Made by a program: the position numbers and the translations under genes. Shown piece by piece: positions 22,056-33,662 of a stretch of DNA of 64,000 bases. The notes below the pieces were generated by a model. The model was not told the origin of the DNA. It saw nothing but the letters and a program-made list of their open reading frames with translations, and made no database searches. The number at the start of each line of letters is the position of its first letter. Within the stretch, counting starts at the first letter, position 1. The stretch spans positions 124,001-188,000 of the forward strand of contig QXCR01000008.1 in assembly GCA_004380135.1 (NCBI GenBank). Direction: 5' to 3'. Source of the stretch: Stemphylium vesicarium (Eukaryota; Ascomycota; Dothideomycetes; Pleosporales; Pleosporaceae).

Positions 22056-25000
22056 ATGGACGGGGCAAGCTACAACATGGACGTGGATGATCTGTTCGGA
22101 GACTCGGAACATGTGGACATACAGACCATCAACACAACACCGCCAGTAAAAGGCCTCGACGGCCGCATCGACGAGCTAGGGTCTAGCGGTTGTTGCCAGT
22201 AAGTCAAGCCTTGGGTAAGTTTAGGTTTTCCCCTAACAAGTATCAGGAAGGTATCATGGTCGAAGAACGGCTGCGTCGCATACATAAGCCCTGATGGATA
22301 CTCAGTCAGCCTCAAGATATTCTCACGAGATTCTGAAACTGGTAAATGGCATCTCGGGAGAAACGTCCCGCTAGAGCTTCCACAGGGCCGCGATGTTTTC
22401 CCATTGACGCACCTATCATGGAGCCACCTGGGAAACGATCTTGCTGTCATAGACGAAGCAGGGCGCGTCATGGTCTTTTCCTGTGCCATGGCCTTGGATC
22501 GTATGCATTTCACCAGAGCAGAGGTTGCTCATCCAGAATCTGAAGTAGATGCTGTCGTTGGTATGCATTGGCTGGCAATCCTGCCCTATGCACAAAAGGT
22601 AGCATTGTCATCAGTCCTTGATGAAAGACGTGCTAATATGGTTCCAGAATCTCATCGCTTGGTCGGCTGCGCGAGAAGGGAACAAATGGAGATGGAACAT
22701 TAGGCAGCACTTGTTCAACAACGCGCATCATCCTGTAGATGGAAAAGCTTCACTCATCTATCTCAAGAGACACGGTGAACTCAAACTCCGCTTCCAGCAA
22801 AACGACAACAACTGGCAAGAAACATCAGCCCAGCTAGGGCCCATGGTCTCGACCAAAGAGTCGTTTACCCATGCCGCTTTCGCCTCCAACAACGACAACA
22901 CCCTCCTACTAGCAGCTTACGACGTCAAGAGGCGGCTGCACCTATATCGTATCGAAACAGTCTGGAATGTACCGACCGACAAGCGCAGCCAAAACGCAGG
23001 CCCCTTTGAGAAGCCCACAATCCAAGTCTCACTCATCGCTCTAGAAGATGCTTGTAATCCTATCGAGCTTGCGAATGATGACCTGAGCAACGGTGCCGCA
23101 TTAAGAGGGGCTGCTGCGGCCCAGCTGACCCATCTCAATTTCCTTCCCATCACGCCCCAACAAGACGATGGCTCGGTACCCACCATTCAGGCCATATTCA
23201 CCAAGCCACCAAATCCAATCTCATACGACATGAACCACCAAGAAGCACGTTACAGCATAATTGTCAAATGGGAAGTGCATCAGGAACAGCAAAACCAGCT
23301 ACATCCTAGTCTCGATCAAGTTACCTCTAAGAAGAAAAGCGTCAGCTCAGTACCTGCTCAAAACAGCTTTCTGCTAAAACGACAGCCAGACTTTTCGCTT
23401 CATGCGGTTGTATTGGCTTTCTATCCCATCTGGTATAACATGCTATTAGCCTTTTGCTATAGCGATGGCGCAATCGAATTCAGAAAACGATCCACTATGG
23501 AAATGATCATGCCGGACGACAACACCGAGACTGTAACCTCGCTGCTACAGGCCGGCTTCGTCTTCCAGCATGCTGAATCTTCGCTTCACGTCGCCTTCTC
23601 CCCGAACCACTGCATGGCTGTCGGGATGCAACTGGATGGTACCATCAAGCTTCGCTTTATGGAATATTCGCATGGCACGCTATCAACGGACGATGAAGAC
23701 CCACGTCATTCTGCCGCACTTGCGGCACTCATCCTCCAGTCTTCATCGGCTGCCAATCAGTACTTCTCCAGCGACGACATCTTCGCCATCATTGGGACAT
23801 TGAGCGACAAGCGAAAGCACGACTTCATAAACCTGCTGTTCGAAGGGCTGCAAGTGAACATCGACTGCGGTATTGACGACACATCCACTAACCATTTCCT
23901 TCTCCTTGGCCGCTCTCCCTTCTTCGTCAAGACACTTTCAGCTATGCATCTTCTAGGCCTCCAAGGCAACGTCGATCGCACTCTCAGCAGCAAGATGGCC
24001 TGGCAGATACTTAACATCAAGTATGTCACACAGATCTTGACAACCATCGTACGCATGCACGGCGACGTATCGAAAACGAACCTCAGGCCCGAAGGCGTGC
24101 CACAGATGATCGGCACATGCAGATGGACAATGCACTTCATGGCCTACATACTCGACGAGCTCTTCACCCTCGGCCGCGCCCTCTCCGACATCCCCCCAGC
24201 CGACCTAACCCGCGCGGACCTCGAGGCCCAAATCAAAGAACTCAACAAACCCGCCGTGCTAATCCTCCTCTCCGCCTTCCCCCGCGCAATGATGAAGCTC
24301 TGGGCCCAGCCCATCCAATGGGTAAAACGCAGCGCCGAAGCCGCAGCGGCCAACCCCTCCGCGCCCACACAATCCCCCGAGTCAAAAAAGCTATACACCC
24401 CGCTCCTCTCCGCCGTCACCGAACTCCCCTTCGAATGGCGCTGGTTCGAAGTCCTCATCAGCGAAACACAAAACCACGTCCGCGGCATCTACAAACAGCG
24501 CAACCTCACCGACGCCCAGCGCAACAACGTCGAGCGCGAATTGCTGCTGGGAAAGATCCCGGATATCTTGTTCCCAGCCGCGAAACGCCTTGTCACTGAT
24601 ACCCTGTGGAATAGCAACCAGCAGAATGGCTGTTTGGCGGATAAACTTGATATGGGTAAGCTCATGTTCTTCGATACTACGTGGCTCGGCTTTCAGGACT
24701 CGAAGCGCGCGCGCATCTGGCATGATAGCCATGTCGTCGATGTGTGTCAGAAGATGATTATAAGGGGAATCGGCACGTGGGTTCATCCTGTTAATACGGG
24801 GCCGCCTGGACAGCAAGGGAGTAGCAGTCGTAATCGCAGTGATAGTATTCAGAGTGCGGGGGGTGGCATGAATGGAGAGGGTGACCATGGGGAGAGGAAG
24901 AGGAGGAATATGCTCAGGCAGTGCGTGAGATGTGGTGCTTGTATGGAGGATGTGGTGCCTGGGTTGCAGGGTTACACGCCGCATCACTATCAGTGGTTGA

Positions 25001-25071
25001 TGGGCGTGAGTAAGCATTGCGTTTGTGGGAACAGCTGGATGCTTGTTGAGACCAAGGGCAAGGCGAGATGA
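22056..25071 (+). CDS. MED16: Mediator complex subunit 16 (Med16/Sin4)
   Basis: Three exons, 22056-22198, 22247-22598 and 22648-25071, encode 972 residues; introns are 48 and 49 nt with donors GTAAGT and GTAGCA. The N-terminus is short and acidic (MDVDDLFGDSEH). A beta-propeller-like region follows (KVSWSKNGCVAYISPDGYSVSL, LTHLSWSHLGNDLAVIDEAGRV), then a long helical part. The C-terminus has four cysteines in the pattern CVRCG...CVCGNSW, a feature typical of fungal Med16. Med16 sits in the Mediator tail module and links activators to RNA polymerase II. A poorly conserved Ser/Gly/Asn loop occurs near residue 905. Confidence 0.93.
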
Positions 25072-25118
25072 TGAGTGCAGAAGGCTGGGATACTTGTTCT
25101 TTGCTAGAAGACTTCTAG

Positions 25119-25177
25119 AGCAACATGTTCTAGGTCGAAACATGACTTCCATAGCAACATGTTCTAGATCAAAACAT
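25119..25177. repeat. Imperfect direct repeat in the MED16 3' flank
   Basis: Two 25-bp copies, 25119-25143 and 25153-25177, start with AGCAACATGTTCTAG and end with AAACAT; they differ at two positions and are spaced 34 bp apart. They lie between the convergent MED16 and OLA1 genes. Confidence 0.8.
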
Positions 25178-25366
25178 AGGTCGAGTAACACAATGGCATG
25201 GAGGTGCTTGATTTTGAACATTTATTCTCATTCATTCAAATGCAGGCTTGCTGCTTTTCGTCTAACTCGTAATGAGGCGTGCATGTAAATCATAGTCACA
25301 TTCACACATGGCCGGGAGCCTATTGTGGCTCGACACAGCTGTTCAAATATCCAAGTGACAAGGCGT

Positions 25367-26851
25367 CTATGCCTTGGCAGCACCGGCCTTGATGAGAAGA
25401 ATGTCGCCATCCTCGACGACATAGTCCTTGCCCTTGGTCATGATCTTGCCCTTTGCCTTGCAAGTGGCTTCGTCACCCTCCTCCCTCAATGTGTTGTAGT
25501 TGTAGACGACAGCCTGGATGAATGTCTTCTCAAAGTCACCGTGAATGACACCAGCAGCTTGTGGCGCCTTGGTGCCTGTCCTTATTGTCCATTGACGGAC
25601 TTCGTCGGTACCAGTTGTGAAAAAGCTGCCAAGTTGAAGAGCCTTGCGCATTGTCTGGATGGCCTTGGGCAGCGCCGACTTGGTGTTGAGGTTCTTGAGC
25701 TCCTCAGCGGCCTCCTCCTCAGACATGACAGCGAGGCGCTCTTCGAGTTGTACGGAGATGGGGATGATTGGGTCGCCAGGGGCGTTGGTCTTGACCCACT
25801 CAGCGATCTTGGGGAGATGTTTGTTCTTTTGGCGGATGTAGTCCTTCTCGCTCAGGTTGACAAGCGTAACAACGGGCTTAGCGGAGAGGAGGAAGAGAGG
25901 GTTGATGTGCTCGACCTAGCGAATTGTGAGTAGACATTCGCAGAGTGTTGAGTAATGCGAAGTTGAGATTGCATGTTACATATCAGAGAAGGACGTCACT
26001 TCAGAACGGCCCAGCGTTAATGGGCCATCAGAGAGCTGGGATTATAGAGCAATCGCTCTTTGTCATCTTTTAATGGGGAGGGAAGAGGAAGAAAATGATG
26101 TGCACGTACCTCCTTTGGCGACCAGTTGCCTTTTCGGACATCCTTGCCGTCGTTGAGCATGGCGAGGACCTTCTCAACTGTGGCTTGCTCCTCCTTGAGC
26201 TTCTTCATCTCCAGACTCTGACCACCTCTCCTTGTCTCCTTGACAAGTGCGGCGAGCGCCTTCTCGGTAAACTCAATGTCCTTCAGGCGCAGCTCCTCGG
26301 CGATGATGTCCAAGTCACGGATGGGGTCAACATCACCCTCAACGTGGATAATCTCGGCATCGTCGAAGCATCGGACGACTTGAAAGATGGCATCAACGGC
26401 ACGGATATGCGACAAGAAGGCGTTACCAAGACCAGCACCAGTGGAGGCACCGCGCGTCAGACCAGCAATATCGTAGATGGTCAAATGGGCAGGTACGACC
26501 GACTTGGGCTTGTAGTGCTCTACCAGCCAGTCGAAGCGCTCATCGGGGACGAGGACGCGGGACTCTTCTGGGTCGATGGTGGCATATGGAAAGTTCTGTG
26601 TGGGTCAGCGCAAGCTCCGAGTCGTCAATGGCGCGTGACTTACGGCGGGGTTACCAAGGGAGCACTTGGTGATGGCTTGGAAGAGAGTCGACTTGCCGAC
26701 GTTTGCTAGGCCGACCTGGCAGTTACTGTTAATGTGAGAACGCGACAACGCACAACTGCTTAGGGCTCTCACTCACGATACCGGTCTTCAGGTTGTTGCC
26801 CGGCCTGCCGAGCGGGATCTTCACCTCCTGGACTTGCTTCTTGGGAGGCAT
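25367..26851 (-). CDS. OLA1: Obg-like ATPase OLA1 (YchF family)
   Basis: Four exons on the minus strand: 26777-26851, 26644-26715, 26110-26595 and 25367-25915, giving 393 residues, the standard family length. Motifs: G1 GLANVGKST (about 27-35), split so that an intron falls just before it; G3 DIAGLTRGAS; the family-specific NxxE in VTLVNLSEKDY in place of NKxD, which explains ATP preference over GTP; and a C-terminal TGS domain (KAPQAAGVIHGDFEKTFIQAVVYNYNTL). OLA1/YchF binds ribosomes and takes part in stress control of translation. Start MPPKKQVQEVKIP is standard for fungi. All donors are GTRNGT-like. Confidence 0.96.
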
Positions 26852-27545
26852 CTTTTTCTTCTTGGGGGCCGAAGCGTATGTGCGGGTGGCAGTGAAAGAG
26901 ATGAAAAATTTGGCGGGCGAAGTAGGAGAGTGTAAAAGCGCCGAAAAGTGGCTGGCAGTACTTGCTGCCGGACGGTAAAAAGTGGGTATCAAAGAAGAGA
27001 AAGAAAAGGTGAGAGATGTGGTGGGGGGCGTGATGAAATAGAGGGGTGGGAGAGTGACTTGCAGCCGCTCTCCTGCGTTTCCTGGGTTGGTTGACGGCAG
27101 CCCAAGTCCAATCGAATTTTGCAGCTTAAGTTTTGGCGCTAGGACCACCTCGGCTCGTGGTCAGTTTGGCGTGTTTGCGACGCGAGGCCGAGAGGGGCAA
27201 GGGCGTCCCGAGCTTGGATGCCCGGGATTCAGGTGCATGCTACTAGCCGCGCCTCCAGGTCGCTGATGGCTGGCGCCGCCCCAAACAGCGGTGTTGCACG
27301 TCGCCTGTCATGATATCCTCCTCCTCCATCTGCCTCCCCATCTTCATCCCCCCCATACCTCACCTCGCCTCCGCATATTACTCCAAGGGCTGGACCCGCT
27401 CCCTGACCTCGCCCCTCAACCGCCATCCTTCACATCCATGATACCCCACCACCTTTCGCCCTTGGTACCAGCATAAAGATACCCGTCACAATAAATACCA
27501 CATCATACCATACCGTGCTTGTATAGCAACAAAACCTCACCCGCA
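26852..27545. other. Divergent promoter region OLA1 / DeSI-type gene
   Basis: Head-to-head spacer. C- and CT-rich leader sequence precedes the downstream gene (27310-27450). No gene is supported. Confidence 0.45.
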
Positions 27546-28409
27546 ATGTCATCCTCCACCCGACCCAAACCCTCGCGCAAAAGCTCTGGACAACACCACA
27601 GGAATACGCTGTCTATGCAAAGAACTGAAATCACGATTCACGTTTACGACCTACTGCCGCCCGGTAAAGTCTCGACGGTTCTCTGGGCAATTGGCAGCTC
27701 CCTCCTACACTCTGGCGTTGTCATTGGCGACAAAGAATACGCATACGGAGGACACGACCGGCGGGACCTCACGGGGGTGTATTGGACGAAGCCCGGACAG
27801 GAGCCCCCTGGCGGCACCTTCAAACAAGCGATCCTACATGGCTTCTCATTCCGCCCTGCGGAAGAACTCGAAGCCATAATACAAGAGGTATGCGCCACGC
27901 AAGCACGTGTAGAGAACCACCATTAACCTGCTTAGGCCTCACACGAATTCCAAGGGACATCGTACAACCTCCTTACGAAGAACTGCAACCACTTCACATC
28001 CTATCTATGCGAGAAGCTCACTGGTCGCCCGGCCCCGAGCTACCTGAATCGCGCTGCTAGCATCGGGGTCGCTCTCCCATGCGTTGTACCACGGGAATGG
28101 ATAGCGCCACCGGATTATGATACTGCGGATGGAGAGTTACTTGACGAAGAGTTCGAGGACGAAGGCTCGTCCATGCTGCGACACGACCGAGAACGAGAAC
28201 GCGCTCGGACAGCTGAAGAGGCAAGGGGCTGGGAGAACACGAGTTATTCTGCTGGAACTAGTCGTGGTGATCAGGGAGGCGCAAGAGGGTCTGTTAGGCA
28301 TGAAGCCAGAAATCTTGCACCCAGGCTTGTCAACATCGCGGACACGGATTCTAGTGGTAGGACTATTCCACCCGCTGAAAGAGCGCCACTGCCGAGGAAT
28401 CTGACATGA
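27546..28409 (+). CDS. PPPDE-family thiol peptidase (DeSI-type deSUMOylating/deubiquitinating isopeptidase)
   Basis: Two exons, 27546-27887 and 27936-28409, encode 271 residues; intron of 48 nt with donor GTATGC and acceptor CTTAG. The PPPDE domain covers about residues 28-160: ITIHVYDLLPPG, the catalytic His in SSLLHSGVVIGDKEYAYGGH and the catalytic Cys in NLLTKNCNHFTSYL. A membrane or hydrophobic loop (IGVALPCVVP) follows, then a charged disordered tail. Known family members cleave SUMO or ubiquitin from substrates; which one applies here is unknown. The exon junction lies between the two catalytic residues. Start chosen at MSSSTRPKPS, the first ATG in frame. Confidence 0.92.
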
Positions 28410-28492
28410 CTCTCGAATTGGTCTGAATCGTCTTCGTTGGTTATACATTTCTCTGTGATGCTTGCATTCCAGCACTAAAACATGACAAGTCT

Positions 28493-29146
28493 CTAACCCA
28501 ATCTCCTCGGCTTCTTGCTCCTTACACCACCAAATTTTAACCTTGTCGAGTCTGCCAGCTTGACGATCAGCGGCCTTATCCTCTTTCCCTCGGCGCCCAA
28601 GATGGCTTTTGTGACAGCCTCTCGCCCTGGTCCGAAGCCTCTGTACACCAGCTCTAGCTTCCCAATTTGTGGTAACAAGCCCTTGTCCTGAATTCTGTTC
28701 ATCAGGAAAGCCGCCAATTGATAGCCAGCATCGTACGTGCCCCTCCCCGCTTTCCTGAAACCAATGTTGCCGCATGATACTGAGATCAACGGATCGCGAT
28801 TGGGTTTGGTAAGGCATAGATGCGTGTTGTGCTTGGTTGCGTAGACGTGTAGCTTGTGTTTGTCGTCTTCTGCCCATTCGCCCTGGACCAGGTTGCGGTA
28901 GGCCTCGGGGCTGTCTGCGTTTGGGATCATGGACGAGAAAGGGTCAGGGCCTGCCTGGCGGAAGTTTCCGCCTACGTTGCTGAGGAGCGAGTCTAGTGTT
29001 TTTGTAGGCTTGGTGCGGTCGGTGGGCGCTGCATTGAGTGTTTTCGTGGCCTGGGAGAAAGGTCGCAGCGATTGCGTATTCCGACATGATGCGCAAATGG
29101 TGGATGTGAGGGAGCGGAACGTCCGCAAGACTGTGTTGTTGGCCAT
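28493..29146 (-). CDS. Mitochondrial small-subunit ribosomal protein uS11m
   Basis: Single exon of 217 residues from ATG 29146 (MANNTVLRTFRSLTS), which begins an amphipathic, Arg/Ser-rich mitochondrial presequence. The uS11 domain occupies the last 120 residues: LHVYATKHNTHLCLTKPNRDPLIS, SCGNIGFRKAGRGTYDAGYQLA, LVYRGFGPGREAVTKAIL and the basic end GGVRSKKPRRLG. It builds the platform of the mitoribosome small subunit near the mRNA exit. The gene is convergent with the DeSI-type gene (83 bp apart) and divergent from TIM44 (241 bp between starts). Confidence 0.94.
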   Translation of the reverse strand: MANNTVLRTFRSLTSTICASCRNTQSLRPFSQATKTLNAAPTDRTKPTKTLDSLLSNVGGNFRQAGPDPFSSMIPNADSPEAYRNLVQGEWAEDDKHKLHVYATKHNTHLCLTKPNRDPLISVSCGNIGFRKAGRGTYDAGYQLAAFLMNRIQDKGLLPQIGKLELVYRGFGPGREAVTKAILGAEGKRIRPLIVKLADSTRLKFGGVRSKKPRRLG

Positions 29147-29387
29147 ATTGGTGACGGTGCTGATTGCCCCAATCAAGGTTGGGAATGCGGTGATGGGCTA
29201 GAATGTCAAAGAAAGTTGGGAAGTTGCGATGCTTGGCATTGCCGAAGGCCGATGCGGAAAAAGATGGCAAAGCCGCCTGACATTCTTCATTCAACATTTA
29301 CCGCGCCCCGCCCTCAATCAAACTCTCCCCGGGCCGGCCATCTTTTGAAATTGACATCAAGCACTCTATTCTGTTCACCTTCAGAGC

Positions 29388-31106
29388 ATGAGGCCGCCGA
29401 CCGCAACCACTTTTGCCGCCGGTGCGCGATGGAGCATACAGCCCGCCGCTGCAACACCTGCAAGCACATACGGAAGAGCTGCAGCGTATAGACGGATATC
29501 GACATTACCCCCAACATCACAAGCTTCGGCTACACGCACGTCCCTACCATCAACATCTCCGTCTTCCTCGCAACTCTTCCTCCGCAGTGCCTTCTTACCC
29601 CAAGATGTTCTCTTCCGCACATCCTCCGCATACGCACGCCACTTTTCTTCACACCCCGCCTTACAAAAGCAAGCGAAAAAGCAAGCAGGCGTAAAGGACG
29701 AGGAGCCCGCGCCGCAACCCGAGGCCAAGAAATCTACAGCCTCTGAAGGCAGCACTGCAGAAGAGGCTGCAGGCGATCAGGCCAAGAAAGAGGGCGAAGA
29801 GGCAAAGGAGAAAAAGGAGGGCGAAGAAGAGTCTGGTGAACAAAAAGAGGGCGAGGAGGGTCAGAAAAAAGAGAAGAAGGATGCGCCCCCGCCTCCACCT
29901 CACGGTGACAAGACTCCATGGCAAGTCTTCACTGAGACCCTGAAGCAGGAGTTCCAGGCTTCAAAGGATTGGAATGAGGGTACCAAGCAATTGGGTGGTG
30001 CGCTGCACGACTTCCAACAGAACCCCAATGTCCAGAAAGCTGGGCAAATTTCCGAAGCTGCAAAGACAAGGACAACTGAGGCATTGAAGGCAACTGCGTC
30101 AGCAGTGGGTCACGGTGCGGCCTGGACATGGGATACCATGCCTGTCAAGGGCGTCCGCGCTGCTGCCAGGGTTACTGGAAGCGGTCTAGAATACGCGACC
30201 CGACCAGTAAGACAGACCAAGGCTTTCCAGGCTGTCAAGGAAACCATTGATGACGGTAGCTCGTCAAGATACGGTGGTTGGGTCGAGAAGGAGGAGCGTA
30301 GGAAAAGGCGAGAATTGCGTGAGCTTAACGAACTCAAGCGAACTGGCGGCAGGAGCCTCGGCCCAATGGAAGAGGATCCAGAGTAAGCACATATTTCGCA
30401 ACTTGATGATTATTTACTAACGATACATAGTGCCGGCACAAACGTAACGCTCCACAAGGATGCCAAATACAAAGAGGTCTGGCGGGAGTGGAAAGACAAC
30501 TCCAAGCTCGCACAAGGCTTCTTCAGCATGAAGACAGTCTACAGGGAGTCTGACAACGCCATCATCGAGACTGCTCGTAGCATTTCCGACCGCATCACCG
30601 GATTCTTCGCCGAGAACGAAACCGCCATGGTCATCAAAAGATTCCGGGAAATGGATCCCAACTTCCAGATGGAGTCTTTCCTTACTGAGATGCGCGAATA
30701 CATCCTGCCCGAAGTTCTCGACGCCTACGTCAAGGGTGACGTCGCTGTCCTGAAGGAGTGGCTATCGGCAGCCCAGTACTCCGTCTATGCTGCGCTCATG
30801 CAACAATACCAGGCTGCTGGTCTCAAGTCTGACGGAAAGATTGTCGATATCCGCGGTGTCGATGTCCTCAACGCAAAACTTCTGGAGCCCGGAGAGATCC
30901 CTGTCTTCATTCTTACATGCAGGACACAAGAGGTGCACGTCTACCGCAACGCTAAGAGCGGAGAGTTGGCGTCTGGTATGGACGACAAGGTTCAGCAAGT
31001 CACATATGCCATTGGTGTCACCAGGATACCCGAAGATGTCAATAACCCCGAGACAAGAGGCTGGAGATTGATCGAACTGCAGAAGAGTGCTAGGGACTAT
31101 TACTGA
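29388..31106 (+). CDS. TIM44: Mitochondrial import inner-membrane translocase subunit Tim44
   Basis: Two exons, 29388-30382 and 30431-31106, encode 556 residues. The intron has donor GTAAGC and acceptor CATAG. Residues 1-90 are a long R/S/T-rich presequence (RTSSAYARHFSSHPALQKQ). A Lys/Glu-rich charged segment follows (about 100-165), then the amphipathic region (PWQVFTETLKQEFQASKDWN) that recruits mtHsp70 and binds Tim23. The C-terminal Tim44 domain starts around residue 350 (VTLHKDAKYKEVWREWKDN..., ITGFFAENETAMVIKRFREMDPNFQMESF) and ends in WRLIELQKSARDYY. Tim44 anchors the PAM import motor to the TIM23 channel on the matrix side. Confidence 0.96.
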
Positions 31107-31907
31107 GCGACTCGCTACGTCAAACCCTTCTCTTCTATCCGTGTCCATCACTGTACGATTACAACATATGTCCGCATCTTCACGTTGGCGCTTCTGTTCT
31201 CCCGGCATCTTTGGCGTCCAAAAGATTTCGTCGTCCTGTTTTATTATATACCCTGTTTTGTACGCAGGGTAGTTTAGTTTGTTCTCTGGGTCATGGAAGT
31301 GGATAGACGAGCGTTTGTAGATGAGCACGGCGTTCGACATGACACACTTCTCAACTCTGTATGTATAGTATGATGATTGAATGTATCGTTGCAGAGGCGG
31401 CGTGGACAGCCTAAAGTAGGAAAAAGGCAGTCATCAGTGAAAGACTGATGGGGAAGAATTCAAAACTCAATTCGCTCAAAGAAACACCATACTCAATGTT
31501 GCTAGTCTTGTAGATTGTGAAGTCCAAAGTCAGAAAAGGTTCGATCTGTTCCGAAGGTCTGGATTAGTGGGCGACAACGACAGCCCGTTCAAACATAGGG
31601 GCGACTACCTAGCAGAAACCTAGACGCAACACTAATCTGTCGGCCGAAGGACGAACATGGATGAATACTTGGATGAATACTAATACATAATCCATAGTCT
31701 TGGCTGACCACATAGCGAATTTCCACACAAGCAAAAGGCCCATGTATCCAACGACTCGCCATTGCATGTGCCGAGGCACAAGTCCCCCATTCCGAAGGTC
31801 CGAGCGGGAGCGCGCGCGCACGCGGAACCTCCGATGATACCAGAACGCTCACCGACTCCTATCGCATCGACTAGTCCAGAAATTCTCTGCTTTCTGGGCA
31901 TTGAGCC
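31107..31907. other. Intergenic, no recognised feature
   Basis: 3' flank of TIM44 and promoter of the hotdog gene. Short alternating GCGC at 31810-31823; nothing else is seen. Confidence 0.5.
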
Positions 31908-33012
31908 ATGATTCCCGCAAGGTCTGCCGTATCTAGGCATGTGGGTCGGTGCCTGGTCAGCGGTGTTGGTAGTAGGACTACGGCATTGGTACGGCTACGG
32001 CGCGAAGTCGGCGGCGGTATAAAAGATGGGATTGCTGTCGCTCCCCGGGCGGTATCGTGGAGTAGAAGTGTTGATAGACAGATTAGATTTCAGAATACGA
32101 ACGGTAAGTTTTATTTTCACATTCTACCTTCATGAGGAATAAGAGGGGGATGATGGGTCCAGAACATTATTGGAGACATCAACATGGAAGAAAAGAGAAT
32201 CTCTTAGCTAAACATCTCCAGCATCTCCATCACATCTCGAACAGACCCCAGATCCAAATTCAACTGCGAAAACAAAACGCCCCGTATACATCCGCCTCCC
32301 CATCGCCCTCGCCCTCACCCTTTTAACCTTCACAACGGGCTTCATCATGGCCGGTGCCCCCGCCCTGCAATCGCTGCAAGACCTAGCGAACCCACCCACC
32401 GACGCCGAGACCCTCGAACTCTATACACCGTCGACCGAAGAACTGGCAGAAATCGAGCGCGCGATATTCGACCACCCGCTCACGAAATCGCTGCTCGAAG
32501 ACCCCAAATACATCGCTTCGCGCCCCCACTTGAAAATCCCAGAACAACTCCGCGCACAGAACCTCACGGGTGGGACACTACTCGGCGCGGATAAGATTGC
32601 CGTTCCGCCACTACAATTCAGCACGGCGGATGGTTCGCATTTTGTTTCGCTGCAGTACCTAGGCACCGCGCTGTGCGGACACCCGGGTATCGTGCATGGC
32701 GGGCTCCTCGCCACGCTGCTGGACGAGGGGCTAGCGCGATGCTGTTTCCCCGCGCTGCCAAATAAAGTCGGTGTGACTGCGAGTTTGAAGATCGATTACA
32801 AGGCCCCGTGTATGGCGGGACAGATTGTGGTGCTGACTGCTGAGACCACCAAGGTTGAGGGTAGGAAGGCGTGGGTTAAGGGCCGGTTGGAGACGTTGAG
32901 TAAAGCGGCTGAGTGGGAGGAGGGGAAGAAGGAGGGAAGTGTGCTTACGGAGGCGGAGGCCCTGTTTATTGAGCCGAGACAGGCGGCACAGATGAGGAGG
33001 GTTGTAAACTAG
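31908..33012 (+). CDS. Mitochondrial membrane-anchored hotdog-fold thioesterase-like protein
   Basis: The hotdog domain lies in 32347-33012 (HFVSLQYLGTALCGHPGIVHGGLLATLLDEG, the PaaI/THEM4-type HGG...DE motif, then VTASLKIDYKAPC). The frame upstream of the ATG 32347 encodes a membrane segment (LPIALALTLLTFTTGFIMAG), so that ATG is not the real start. Joining 31908-32103 to 32222-33012 through a 118-nt intron (donor GTAAGT, branch GCTAAA, acceptor CCAG) keeps frame and adds an Arg/Ser/Val-rich targeting sequence (MIPARSAVSRHVGRCL...). The product has 328 residues: presequence, linker, membrane anchor, hotdog domain. Predicted to be anchored in the inner membrane. Substrate is unknown; a TATAAAAG at 32017 falls within exon 1 and is probably not used. 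Confidence 0.82.
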
Positions 33013-33662
33013 TGGGGTAGAAAGAGTGTGTGAATGGCATGGCGTTGGGGTGTTGAATGGTACATGATGATGGTGGGGGGTATATACGTGCATAGACATA
33101 TTTTAGATCAAGGGAATCGAAATAGAAATGAAGGTACATGGTTTACTTTCGTCCCTGAATTTGAATGGTGCACAGGAATCGCACGGCATTGCCATGTGCC
33201 AATCGTCAACTGTCAGTTCTTGGATTCCGACAATGAACAACTCCCACGATGAGAGATGGCAATATAAGACTCGGGTTTTTATCTTCCAACGTAGTTTTCT
33301 TTGCTACCTAAAGACTGTCATAACTACTAGCCACAGCCTTTTTCTTTCCAGTTCAACCCACTCACTACTATCCTCCCACTTGAACATCATACAAAGCCTA
33401 GACTAATCTCTCAACGGCGAAGAACAGGACATATCAGACTCATTTCGACTAACAATCTCCAAGTTGCTGTGGGGCAAGTTCCGGGAACCCGGTTTTTCAA
33501 GTTTCGTAGTTATACCCCACTTCAACATTGAAGTTTTTCTCTCCCAGGAATTTGCTTCCCACGAGGACGTAACGGCTATTTCAACACCGCTTACGCAAAT
33601 ACACGTAGATTATATTATAGCTAATTCTCCTATCTTCCATCCAATTACAACACAGCAAATTT
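33013..33662. other. Intergenic with promoter-like stretch but no coding frame
   Basis: Contains ATATAA near 33261 followed by a pyrimidine-rich, CAA/CACT-rich stretch (33300-33400) that looks like a gene leader, yet no protein-like open frame follows before the tRNA. Confidence 0.4.

Noticed and set aside
18807..28409. A secondary-metabolite or effector cluster around the sirtuin
   Set aside because: Neighbours are Mediator, OLA1 and DeSI-type housekeeping genes; no synthase, P450, transporter or small Cys-rich secreted protein is present.
32026..32103. Alternative first exon for the hotdog protein starting at ATG 32026
   Set aside because: It joins in frame only to an acceptor at 32244, follows a TATAAAAG directly and encodes an acidic, less presequence-like peptide; the 31908 start fits better.
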